Source: Actinomycetota bacterium
GTDB taxonomy: Bacteria > Actinomycetota > Acidimicrobiia > Acidimicrobiales > Ilumatobacteraceae
Length of the DNA stretch: 23,044 bases
Reading direction: 5' to 3'
Assembly: GCA_016870295.1 (NCBI GenBank)
Contig: VGBY01000003.1
Coordinates: 1 to 23,044 of the forward strand
Each line of letters begins with the position of its first letter. Position 1 is the stretch's first letter. A model generated the notes under the pieces. That model did no database searches, was not told the DNA's origin, and was given only the letters and a program-made list of their open reading frames with translations. A program made the position numbers and the translations under genes. Shown piece by piece: positions 7,269 through 13,902 of the stretch.

Positions 7269-8419
7269 GATAAATCCTTTGGTGTTGCGGTGAGTATGTC
7301 GCAGCCGGTGTCGGTGACGACCACAAGGTCTTCAATTCGCACACCGCCGAGCCCTTCACGATAGACGCCAGGTTCGACGGTGACTACCTCACCTGGCTGC
7401 AGCGGCTCGGGCATGCCAGTGCGCACCCACGGCTGTTCGTGAATCTGCAAGCCGACACCGTGGCCGGTGGAGTGAATGAACTCACCACCGAACCCGGCGT
7501 CCGCGATGATGTCGCGACACGTTTTGTCCACGTCTCCCGCGGTGATGCCGGCGCGCACCGCGGCGAGCCCGGCCAACTGCGACTCGCGCACCACATCGTG
7601 CATGCGACGCAAGACCGGGTCGACCTCACCAATCAGGTAGGTGCGGGTCATGTCGGAGTGATAGCCATCGACCAAACCACCGACGTCAATCACGACGAGG
7701 TGACCCTCTTCGATCACCGTTGATGTCGGGCGATGATGCGGACGTGCACCATTCGCTCCCGTCGCGACGATCGTGTCGTAACTCGGGCCGTCCGCGCCGT
7801 GGCGGCGCATGCGGTATTCCAGTTCGTCGCGCACGTCGCGTTCCGTCGGGCGGTTGCCCATCATCTCCACACATTCGGCCAGAGCCGCATCGGTGCACGC
7901 CGCCGCGCGACGCATTCGCGCAATCTCTGCCGGCGTCTTCCGACGTCGCAAATGTTGCACTACACCACCGAGCGCGACGAGTGCCGCTGGGGTCTGCCCG
8001 CGAAGAGCCTCGAACTGCGCATGCGTGACCTCGCTCGGGTCGACCGCAACTGCGCGGGACCGGCTGAGTGCCTGCTCCATACCTTCGCGCATTACGGCTG
8101 CACTCGTGCCGACGACGACGCGCGCCGCGGCACCCGATGCCTCAATCTGGGCTCGCGACTGCACGCCGTATCGCCCGTCGGTGACGAGCACCATTTCGTC
8201 GGGGCGCACGATCAGAGTTCCGGCCGAACCCGTGAATCCCGTCAACCAGCGAATGTTGTTGAGGTCGAAAACGACGAGCGTGTCGGGCTGCGCACTGCCA
8301 TCAGCGGCACCGGACCCCGCGCGGCGAGCCAACTCTTCGCGCACGAGCTGGTCACGGCCCGCGACCGACAGTGGCGGTAGTGCCGCAATGATGTCGGCTT
8401 TGGTGTTTGTTGCGGTCAT
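7241..8419 (-). CDS. pepP: Xaa-Pro aminopeptidase / M24B metallopeptidase
   Basis: This cytosolic pita-bread metallopeptidase is predicted to cut Xaa-Pro bonds. It has 392 residues. The N-terminal creatinase-like domain (about 20-155) contains NNIRWLTGFTGS. The M24 catalytic domain carries all five metal ligands: Asp245 and Asp256 in VIDVGGLVDGYHSDMTRT, His320 in STGHGVGL, Glu349 in VEPGVY and Glu363 in RIEDLV, plus His229 in PHHRPT. The start is ATG at 8417-8419, which overlaps the aroQ stop as ATGA. A longer open frame to 8611 overlaps aroQ and has no family similarity. It sits between aroQ and efp, as in other actinobacteria, where it is often called pepQ; dipeptidase and aminopeptidase activities cannot be told apart here. 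Its stop lies 28 bases inside efp. Confidence 0.92.
7275..7280 (-). promoter_or_regulatory. Shine-Dalgarno sequence of efp, inside pepP
   Basis: The coding strand reads AAAGGA, 6 bases before the efp GTG. It lies within the last codons of pepP and supports a start at 7268 despite the 28-base overlap. With the pyrR site it is one of two clear ribosome binding sites in the window. Confidence 0.65.
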
Positions 8420-8868
8420 CGTGACTCCAGGTAGCGAACGAGTGCTTCGACACCCAGCGCATACGACTCGCCACCAAAACCGGCGACGGTGCCGATTGCT
8501 ACCGGGGCGATCACGCTCTCGTGCCGCCACGGCTCGCGTGCCGCGGGGTTGGAGATGTGCACCTCGACGACGGGCACGCCGGCACTCTTCAGCGCGTCGT
8601 GCAGGCTCCACGCGAAATGGGTGAAGGCACCGGCATTCAGCACGATGCCCCGATACTTCGGCGTCGCCGCTTGCACGTGCGCGATGAGGACGGCGAGGTC
8701 GTTCGACTGTTCGCTGTCCACGTCGTAGCCGTGTCCAGCCGCCGCCTTCGTGGCCCGAGCGACATGGTCGGCGAGGGTCAGCGAGCCGTACACCGCCGGT
8801 TCACGAGCGCCGAGCAGGTTGAGATTCGGCCCGTGCAACAACAGCAACCGACCTTTCGCTGAGGACAT
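8416..8868 (-). CDS. aroQ: 3-dehydroquinate dehydratase, type II
   Basis: The enzyme dehydrates 3-dehydroquinate to 3-dehydroshikimate, the third shikimate step. The 150-residue length is typical of the type II dodecamer. GPNLNLLGAREPAVYG lies near 13-28, with the catalytic Tyr27 and the flexible-loop Arg22. EQSNDLAVLI lies near 53-62. LNAGAFTHFAWSLHDAL near 78-94 contains Asn79, and EVHISNPAAREPWRHES near 102-118 contains the catalytic His104. ATG at 8866-8868 is the start because MSSAKGRLLLLHGPNLNLLG gives the normal N terminus; an upstream in-frame extension to 8994 lies over aroB. It follows the aroB stop by 4 bases and overlaps pepP by 4. No type I aroD is present. Confidence 0.97.
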   Translation of the reverse strand: MSSAKGRLLLLHGPNLNLLGAREPAVYGSLTLADHVARATKAAAGHGYDVDSEQSNDLAVLIAHVQAATPKYRGIVLNAGAFTHFAWSLHDALKSAGVPVVEVHISNPAAREPWRHESVIAPVAIGTVAGFGGESYALGVEALVRYLESR

Positions 8869-8872
8869 GAAT

Positions 8873-9898
8873 TCAGGGTACTGAGAGGGCGTCGAAAGCC
8901 TGATGAATCGCCCGCTCGCTGACACCGCGCACTGGCTCGATGCCGTTCGCACCATCGAGCACGAACGTGAGACCATCCACGGCCTTCTTGTCATGATGCA
9001 TCAACTCGATGAGCCGCGCCCGCGTCACGGTGCGCGGAATCTCGACCGAGAGGCCGTACTCACCGACGATCACCTTGCGATGTTCGGCGACGCGGTCTGC
9101 ATCGATGCGACCGAGCACCGCCGCGAGTTGGGCTGCGAACATCATGCCGATGGCCACCGATTCTCCGTGCGCAAGAGCAAAGTCGGTCGCCGTCTCGAGG
9201 GCGTGACCCAGGGTGTGGCCGTAGTTCAGCACCGCTCGCCGACCAGACTCCCGTTCGTCAGAGCCGACGATCTCAGCCTTGATCGCCACGCATCGCGCAA
9301 TTCGCGAGTCGAGGTCGAGGGCGAGCAAGTCGTCGCCAGTGAGGAAGTGGTACTTCGCCATCTCTCCGTGACCGCATCGCAACTCGCGTTCGGGCAGAGA
9401 CGTGAGGTGATCCGTATCGCAGATGACACCGCTTGGTTGCCAGAACGCACCGACGAGGTTCTTGCCAGCGGCAATGTTGACGCCCGTCTTGCCACCGATG
9501 GCCGCGTCGACCATACCGACGAGCGTGGTCGAGACGTGCAGCACCGGAAGGCCGCGATGCCACGAAGCTGCAGCAAAGCCGGCGACGTCAGTAACCATGC
9601 CGCCACCGACACCGATCACCACGTCGTTGCGAGTGAGCCCCGCTGCCGCGAACTCGGCGCACAAGCGTTCGATGGTGGAGAGCGACTTGTGTGCCTCCCC
9701 ATCGCCGACGAGATGTCGCGTGGCAACGATGCTGCCGGGAAGCTGCGCGCTCACATCCACCGGAACACTCTTCTGCGTCACGATGGCCGCGCGGCGCACA
9801 CCGCGTGGAATGAGGGAGCCGAGTTCGCCTACCGCACCACGACCGACCACGACATCGTACGAACGATCGCCGAGTTCAACCCGTACGCGCTGGGTCAT
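8873..9898 (-). CDS. aroB: 3-dehydroquinate synthase
   Basis: AroB converts DAHP to 3-dehydroquinate using NAD+ and a divalent metal, the second shikimate step. It has 341 residues, slightly shorter than the common 360. The NAD-binding loop GVGGGMVTDVAGFAAASW lies near 97-113. STTLVGMVDAAIGGKTGVN lies near 123-141 with the substrate-binding lysine. The metal ligands are Glu179 in GEMAKY, His228 in NYGHTLGHALE and His244 in HGESVAIGM. ATG at 9896-9898 overlaps the aroK stop as ATGA, the usual aroK-aroB coupling. The stop is 4 bases before aroQ. The segment around Glu179 (GHGEMAKYHF) differs from the more common AEVVKYG version but keeps the Glu and Lys. Confidence 0.96.
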   Translation of the reverse strand: MTQRVRVELGDRSYDVVVGRGAVGELGSLIPRGVRRAAIVTQKSVPVDVSAQLPGSIVATRHLVGDGEAHKSLSTIERLCAEFAAAGLTRNDVVIGVGGGMVTDVAGFAAASWHRGLPVLHVSTTLVGMVDAAIGGKTGVNIAAGKNLVGAFWQPSGVICDTDHLTSLPERELRCGHGEMAKYHFLTGDDLLALDLDSRIARCVAIKAEIVGSDERESGRRAVLNYGHTLGHALETATDFALAHGESVAIGMMFAAQLAAVLGRIDADRVAEHRKVIVGEYGLSVEIPRTVTRARLIELMHHDKKAVDGLTFVLDGANGIEPVRGVSERAIHQAFDALSVP

Positions 9899-10419
9899 GC
9901 GGTGTACGCCTTGCCGAGTGCACCTACGACATCGTTGACCACATCATGAATCGTGCGGCCGGTGGTATCGATTCGCGCATCGGCCACCGACTCATAGAGC
10001 GCGCGGCGCTCACCGTCCAGCGTGGCGAGTCGCGTCGCCGCGTCGCCGTCGAGCAACGGGCGGTGCGCACCGCGGCGGGTTCGCTCGCCGAGCGTGGCGA
10101 CATCGGCATCAAGCCACAAGACACAGGTGGCGTGTTCGTGCATCGCGGCGCGGTTGTTGGCCGACAGCACGCAGCCTCCAGCGGCCGCCACGACGAGATC
10201 GTCTGGCGAGTTGAGGGCTACGTGCAGTGCCTGACTTTCCATCCGACGAAACTCTGCTTCGCCGTCACTGGCGAACACTTCCCGCACCGACTTTCCTGCC
10301 TCGGCAGCCACGAGGTCGTCGGTGTCGACGAATGAGATGCCGAGTCTCTCCGCAAGGCGCTTGCCGACGGTGGTCTTGCCCGAGCCCATCATGCCGACGA
10401 GCACGATGATGCGGGCCAT
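9895..10419 (-). CDS. aroK: Shikimate kinase
   Basis: Shikimate kinase phosphorylates shikimate at the 3-hydroxyl with ATP. It has 174 residues with Walker A GMMGSGKTT near 9-17, the Mg/shikimate motif DTDD near 32-35, FRRME near 57-61 with the shikimate-binding arginine, the lid motif HRPLLDGD near 117-124, and RRALYESVAD near 135-146. The glycine-rich shikimate loop reads AAGGCV near 79-84 where the family usually has TGGGAV, so the first glycine of the GGG trio is alanine; the two following glycines are kept and activity is expected. It starts 2 bases after the aroC stop and overlaps aroB by 4. Confidence 0.96.
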   Translation of the reverse strand: MARIIVLVGMMGSGKTTVGKRLAERLGISFVDTDDLVAAEAGKSVREVFASDGEAEFRRMESQALHVALNSPDDLVVAAAGGCVLSANNRAAMHEHATCVLWLDADVATLGERTRRGAHRPLLDGDAATRLATLDGERRALYESVADARIDTTGRTIHDVVNDVVGALGKAYTA

Positions 10420-10421
10420 TG

Positions 10422-11588
10422 CTAGTGGCGAAGCGATTCTGCGAACGACACCGCGTTGCGCTTGAACTCGCCCACCGAGTCGCCACCGAATTTGCGCTGT
10501 GCTTCGGCGGCCAACACGAGTGCCACCATCGTCTCGGCAACGACACCCATGGCCGGCACCGCAGTCACATCAGTGCGCTCCTTGAAACTCACGGTTTCTT
10601 CCTTCGACACGACATCGACCGTCTTCAGTGTCGGCCGGTTCAACGTGGAGAGCGGCTTCATCGCTGCACGCACCACGAGCAACTCGCCGGTCGTCATGCC
10701 GCCTTCGGTGCCACCGGCCTTCGTCGACTCGCGTCGGTAGGTTCCGGTCGCGTCGTCCCAGGCGATGGCATCGTGCGCCTCGCTGCCGCGGCGTGCCGCC
10801 CCCGAAAAGCCGTCACCGATCTCCACACCCTTCACGGCTTGGATGCTCATCACCGCCTGCGCGAGCATGCCGTCAATCTTGCGATCCCAATGCACATGAC
10901 TGCCGAGCCCCACCGGCAGTCCGTAGGCGAGCACTTCGACGATGCCGCCGAGACTGTCGCCATCCTTTGCTGCCGCCTCGATCTCGGCGATCATCTTGGC
11001 TTCGCTTGACTTGTCAAAGCAGCGCACTGGCGACTCATCGATGCGATCGCGGTCGCCCGGCAACGGGCGGGCTGCCGCGCCACTTGACACCGATCCCATC
11101 GACACCACGTGCGACACGATGTCGACGCCGATTTCTTTGAGCAGCAACTTGGCGAGTGCGCCCGCCACGACGCGTGCGCTCGTCTCACGTGCGCTCGCCC
11201 GTTCGAGCACGTCGCGTGCGTCGACGAAGTCGTACTTCTGCATGCCGGCAAGATCGGCGTGACCGGGGCGCGGCTGGGTGAGCGGCTTCTTCGTCGCACC
11301 CGGATGGGGCGACATCTCTTCATGCCACACATCGCTGCGAAACCACTCGGTGTTCTTGATCAGCACGGCCACGGGCGACCCGAGTGTGCGGCCGTGCCGA
11401 ATGCCGCCGATCAACTCGAATTCGTCTTGCTCGAACTTCTGGCGCGGCCCACGGCCGAAACCCAGACGCCGGCGCGCCAACTCAGCCGCCAAATCAGCGG
11501 TGGTTACTGGCAGATTGGAGGGCAATCCCTCGACGATCACCATCAGCGCCTGACCGTGACTCTCGCCGGCGGTCAGATAGCGCAACAT
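10422..11588 (-). CDS. aroC: Chorismate synthase
   Basis: AroC removes phosphate from EPSP to form chorismate and needs reduced FMN. The protein is 388 residues, typical of the monofunctional bacterial form. It starts MLRYLTAGESHGQAL and shows RRRLGFGRGPRQK near 40-52, RPGHADLAGMQKY near 105-117, the ASARETSARVVAGALAK helix near 130-146, and the GGMTTGELLVVRAAMKP segment in the C-terminal third. The ATG at 11586-11588 is preferred because the family begins with Met-Leu-Arg; another in-frame ATG two codons upstream (11592-11594) would add Met-Arg and cannot be excluded. It lies a few bases after the aroE stop and 2 bases before aroK. Its product ends the shikimate pathway encoded here. Confidence 0.96.
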   Translation of the reverse strand: MLRYLTAGESHGQALMVIVEGLPSNLPVTTADLAAELARRRLGFGRGPRQKFEQDEFELIGGIRHGRTLGSPVAVLIKNTEWFRSDVWHEEMSPHPGATKKPLTQPRPGHADLAGMQKYDFVDARDVLERASARETSARVVAGALAKLLLKEIGVDIVSHVVSMGSVSSGAAARPLPGDRDRIDESPVRCFDKSSEAKMIAEIEAAAKDGDSLGGIVEVLAYGLPVGLGSHVHWDRKIDGMLAQAVMSIQAVKGVEIGDGFSGAARRGSEAHDAIAWDDATGTYRRESTKAGGTEGGMTTGELLVVRAAMKPLSTLNRPTLKTVDVVSKEETVSFKERTDVTAVPAMGVVAETMVALVLAAEAQRKFGGDSVGEFKRNAVSFAESLRH

Positions 11589-11600
11589 GCGCATCGAATT

Positions 11601-12446
11601 CTACCGTTGTGATTTTGCCAACTCGTCGAGCGCAGCGACTCGCATCAGCCCGACATCGGGCAGTCGGCCAAGCCACAGTTCCTGTTGTCGCGCTGCTTGT
11701 GCACACAACATGTCGAGACCATCGACGACGCGGCAGCCACGTGCTCGCGCCGCCCGCAACAGCGCGGTCTCGAGCGGGTGATACACGGCATCCAGCACGG
11801 TCTGGTTGCCGTGCAACATTGCGGCATCAAGTGGCAGGGTGTCGGGTGAAACGTCGCGCATGCCCTGGGGTGTCGTGTTGATGATCGTCGCGCATTCGCC
11901 CACCGCTGAGAGTTCGACACCACTCGTCGAACCCGTGCGGGCCGCATTGCCGATTCGCACCGCATCGTCACGCCGCGCTGGTGTGCGGTTCGCGACGTGC
12001 ACGCTCGCACCGTGCGCTGCCAATGCCGCCACCACGGCCCGTGCCGTTGCGCCAGCACCGATCACGGCGACGCTCGACAAATCGGCGCCCGCACGCGTGA
12101 GTGCATCGACACACCCCACGCCATCGACGTTGTGACCGACGAGACGACCGTCGTCGCGACGGGCGACGGTGTTCACCGCGCGCACGAGCGCGGCGACAGG
12201 CGACACCTCGTCGAGCGCCGCCATCACCATTTCCTTGTGCGGCATCGTCACCGACAGGCCGGCGATCCCGAGGATGCGCATGGCATCGATGGCGGCGGCG
12301 GCATGTTCGGGCTGCACTTCAAACGCTCCGTACACCCAGTCGTCGCCGTGTGCGGCGAATGCGGCGTTGTGGATGACCGGCGACAAACTGTGGCGCACCG
12401 GACTGCCGATGACGGCCGCGATTCTCGTCCGACTGGTTGGCGTCAC
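11601..12446 (-). CDS. aroE: Shikimate dehydrogenase (NADP+)
   Basis: AroE reduces 3-dehydroshikimate to shikimate. I place the start at GTG 12444-12446, overlapping the mltG stop as GTGA and giving 281 residues, the usual length. The open frame runs to 12596, but the extra 50 residues are arginine-rich, unconserved and entirely over mltG. Substrate residues are Ser20 and Ser22 in RHSLSP, catalytic Lys71 in SVTMPHKE, Asn92 in NTVAR and catalytic Asp108 in HNVDGVG. The nucleotide loop GAGATARAV lies near 130-138, and the C-terminal LDMLCAQAARQQELW carries the usual Gln. The NTDG motif reads NVDG here, a conservative-looking change next to the catalytic Asp. It begins the aroE-aroC-aroK-aroB-aroQ run. 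Confidence 0.93.
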   Translation of the reverse strand: MTPTSRTRIAAVIGSPVRHSLSPVIHNAAFAAHGDDWVYGAFEVQPEHAAAAIDAMRILGIAGLSVTMPHKEMVMAALDEVSPVAALVRAVNTVARRDDGRLVGHNVDGVGCVDALTRAGADLSSVAVIGAGATARAVVAALAAHGASVHVANRTPARRDDAVRIGNAARTGSTSGVELSAVGECATIINTTPQGMRDVSPDTLPLDAAMLHGNQTVLDAVYHPLETALLRAARARGCRVVDGLDMLCAQAARQQELWLGRLPDVGLMRVAALDELAKSQR

Positions 12447-13462
12447 GGCAGAATCCCGGCGGCTTTGGCGGCGGCAACGTTCTGTTCGTGCAGACGATAG
12501 GTCGTGGCGAACGCGTGGCGACCCTCGGTATCGCTCAGCACGTAGAACAGCAGACGACACTCGTCGCGCTTCTCGCGACGGTTGCGCGCGGTGCACAACT
12601 CGTCGTCGTCGCTCGGGTCGTCGGCCGGGTTCATCGCTGCGATGAGCGCGGCCTCGCCAGGGCTGGCAATCGGTGTCGGCGGCAGCCCTTTACGCAGGTA
12701 CACGTTGTAGGGCGTGTCGGCGCCCTTCAGGTCGGCGAAGCTCGCCCCGTCTGCTGCCCCGTAGTAGAGGGCCGCATCAATCTGTAGTTCGAGATCGAGT
12801 TGCAGGCGATTGTGGATGACCCGCGACACGAGGGCGCGCTCGTCGGCGATCTTCACTTCCTTTTCGATCAACGACGCAATAATGATGATCTCGTACGGGG
12901 TGCGCCCAAGTCGTTGTGCTGCGACTTCGATGTCGTTGGCGATCGCACGCGTGCGCATCTCTTCGATCATGCGGGCGAGCACGTCGGCTTCGGTTTCGTA
13001 GGCGGCCACGCGGTACAGCGCCGGAAACAACAGACCCTCGTACGAAGTGACGCCCTCCGGCCGGAACGGCGCCGGCAAGGAGTTCTCGGCCAACACCGCG
13101 TTGATGTCGGCGGCAGTGAAGCCAGGGGCATCACGCTCCAACCGCTGTGCAATCTGGCGAAGCGTGAAGCCCTCGGGGAAGACGACCTCCATCTCGATGA
13201 CTTCATTGTCAGCCGGCGCCATCGCCGTATCGGGTGCATCAACTTGCGTCGCGATGCGCCGGACCTGGAGTCCGGCCCACGCAACAAAGACGACCGCTAC
13301 GACTGCGAGGCCGATGAGAATCTGTTTGGAGTACGCCCGCAGGTCGGGAAGCATGCCGTCGGTGTCCGCATCGTCCGTCGGTAAAACGGGATCCCACGGA
13401 TCTTCATTCCACGGTCGTTCGATACCTGCAGCATCGTCGGGGCGATTCGTCTCGTTCGTCAT
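12443..13462 (-). CDS. mltG: Endolytic murein transglycosylase MltG (YceG-like)
   Basis: MltG is a membrane-anchored lytic transglycosylase that cuts nascent glycan strands and helps set peptidoglycan chain length. The 339 residues comprise an acidic, disordered cytosolic tail (1-46), one transmembrane helix (about 47-67), a LysM-like region with FPEGFTLRQIAQRLER near 95-110, YEGLLFPALY near 141-150, and the catalytic segment ASLIEKE near 196-202 with Glu200. NRLQLDLELQIDAALYY and LPPTPIASPGEAALIAAMNP follow. Between that and LLFYVLSDTEGRHAFATTY there is an extra charged segment (about 281-303) carrying Cys290 and Cys302 on the outer side of the membrane. ATG overlaps the ruvX stop, and the stop overlaps the aroE GTG. 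Placement after ruvX is conserved in actinobacteria. Confidence 0.95.
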   Translation of the reverse strand: MTNETNRPDDAAGIERPWNEDPWDPVLPTDDADTDGMLPDLRAYSKQILIGLAVVAVVFVAWAGLQVRRIATQVDAPDTAMAPADNEVIEMEVVFPEGFTLRQIAQRLERDAPGFTAADINAVLAENSLPAPFRPEGVTSYEGLLFPALYRVAAYETEADVLARMIEEMRTRAIANDIEVAAQRLGRTPYEIIIIASLIEKEVKIADERALVSRVIHNRLQLDLELQIDAALYYGAADGASFADLKGADTPYNVYLRKGLPPTPIASPGEAALIAAMNPADDPSDDDELCTARNRREKRDECRLLFYVLSDTEGRHAFATTYRLHEQNVAAAKAAGILP

Positions 13463-13902
13463 CGCGCGTCTCCTGCCGAATCACGCTGATTGCGACGGTG
13501 ATCGAGGAACGACTGCAACATCACCGCAGCCGCCACCTTGTCGACGACGCGTCGTCTGGCATCGGCCTTCATTTCCATCTCCAACAGCGATCGATTGGCG
13601 GCCACGGTGGTCAAGCGCTCATCGTGGAGATGCACGGGCACCGAGAGCGCGCGTTGCAATTGCTCGGTCTCCTCAATCGCCGCCTGTGCCGCGGCCGTCA
13701 CTTTGCTGCTCATGTTGAGTGGTAGCCCGACCACAACGGCTTGTGCCTCATACTCTGTGACGAGCGAGGCGATCTTCGCGTGATCATCGTTACGCGACTT
13801 GCCGCGCTGCACCACCGTGAGCGGGGTGGCTACGCGCTCGTCGGGGTCGCACAGGGCCACGCCGATGCGTTTGGAGCCGAGGTCGAGACCGAGACAGCGC
13901 AT
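13459..13902 (-). CDS. ruvX: Pre-16S rRNA nuclease / Holliday junction resolvase-like YqgF
   Basis: YqgF/RuvX is an RNase H-fold nuclease that matures the 5' end of 16S rRNA; older annotations call it a putative Holliday junction resolvase. It has 147 residues with LGLDLGSKRIGVAL near 4-17 (catalytic Asp7), VVGLPLNMSS near 57-66, DERLTT near 94-99 and the final acidic residue Asp121 in VDKVAAAVML. The start is ATG at 13900-13902, whose A is also the last base of the alaS TGA (TGATG). A GTG directly before it (13903-13905) is possible but would add only one residue. The stop overlaps mltG by 4 bases. Confidence 0.93.
   Translation of the reverse strand: MRCLGLDLGSKRIGVALCDPDERVATPLTVVQRGKSRNDDHAKIASLVTEYEAQAVVVGLPLNMSSKVTAAAQAAIEETEQLQRALSVPVHLHDERLTTVAANRSLLEMEMKADARRRVVDKVAAAVMLQSFLDHRRNQRDSAGDAR

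Noticed and set aside
8420..8611. Extended N terminus for the M24 peptidase
   Set aside because: It overlaps aroQ in another frame with no family similarity; ATG at 8419 forms a standard ATGA overlap.
8869..8994. Extended N terminus for AroQ
   Set aside because: It overlaps the end of aroB and is unlike any AroQ N terminus.
12447..12596. Extended N terminus for AroE
   Set aside because: The extra 50 residues are arginine-rich, lie wholly over mltG, and a GTGA junction at 12446 gives the normal AroE length.
12595..12625. GTC/TCG-rich run as a simple-sequence repeat
   Set aside because: It encodes the Asp/Ser-rich insert of MltG and is irregular; codon use for an acidic stretch explains it.
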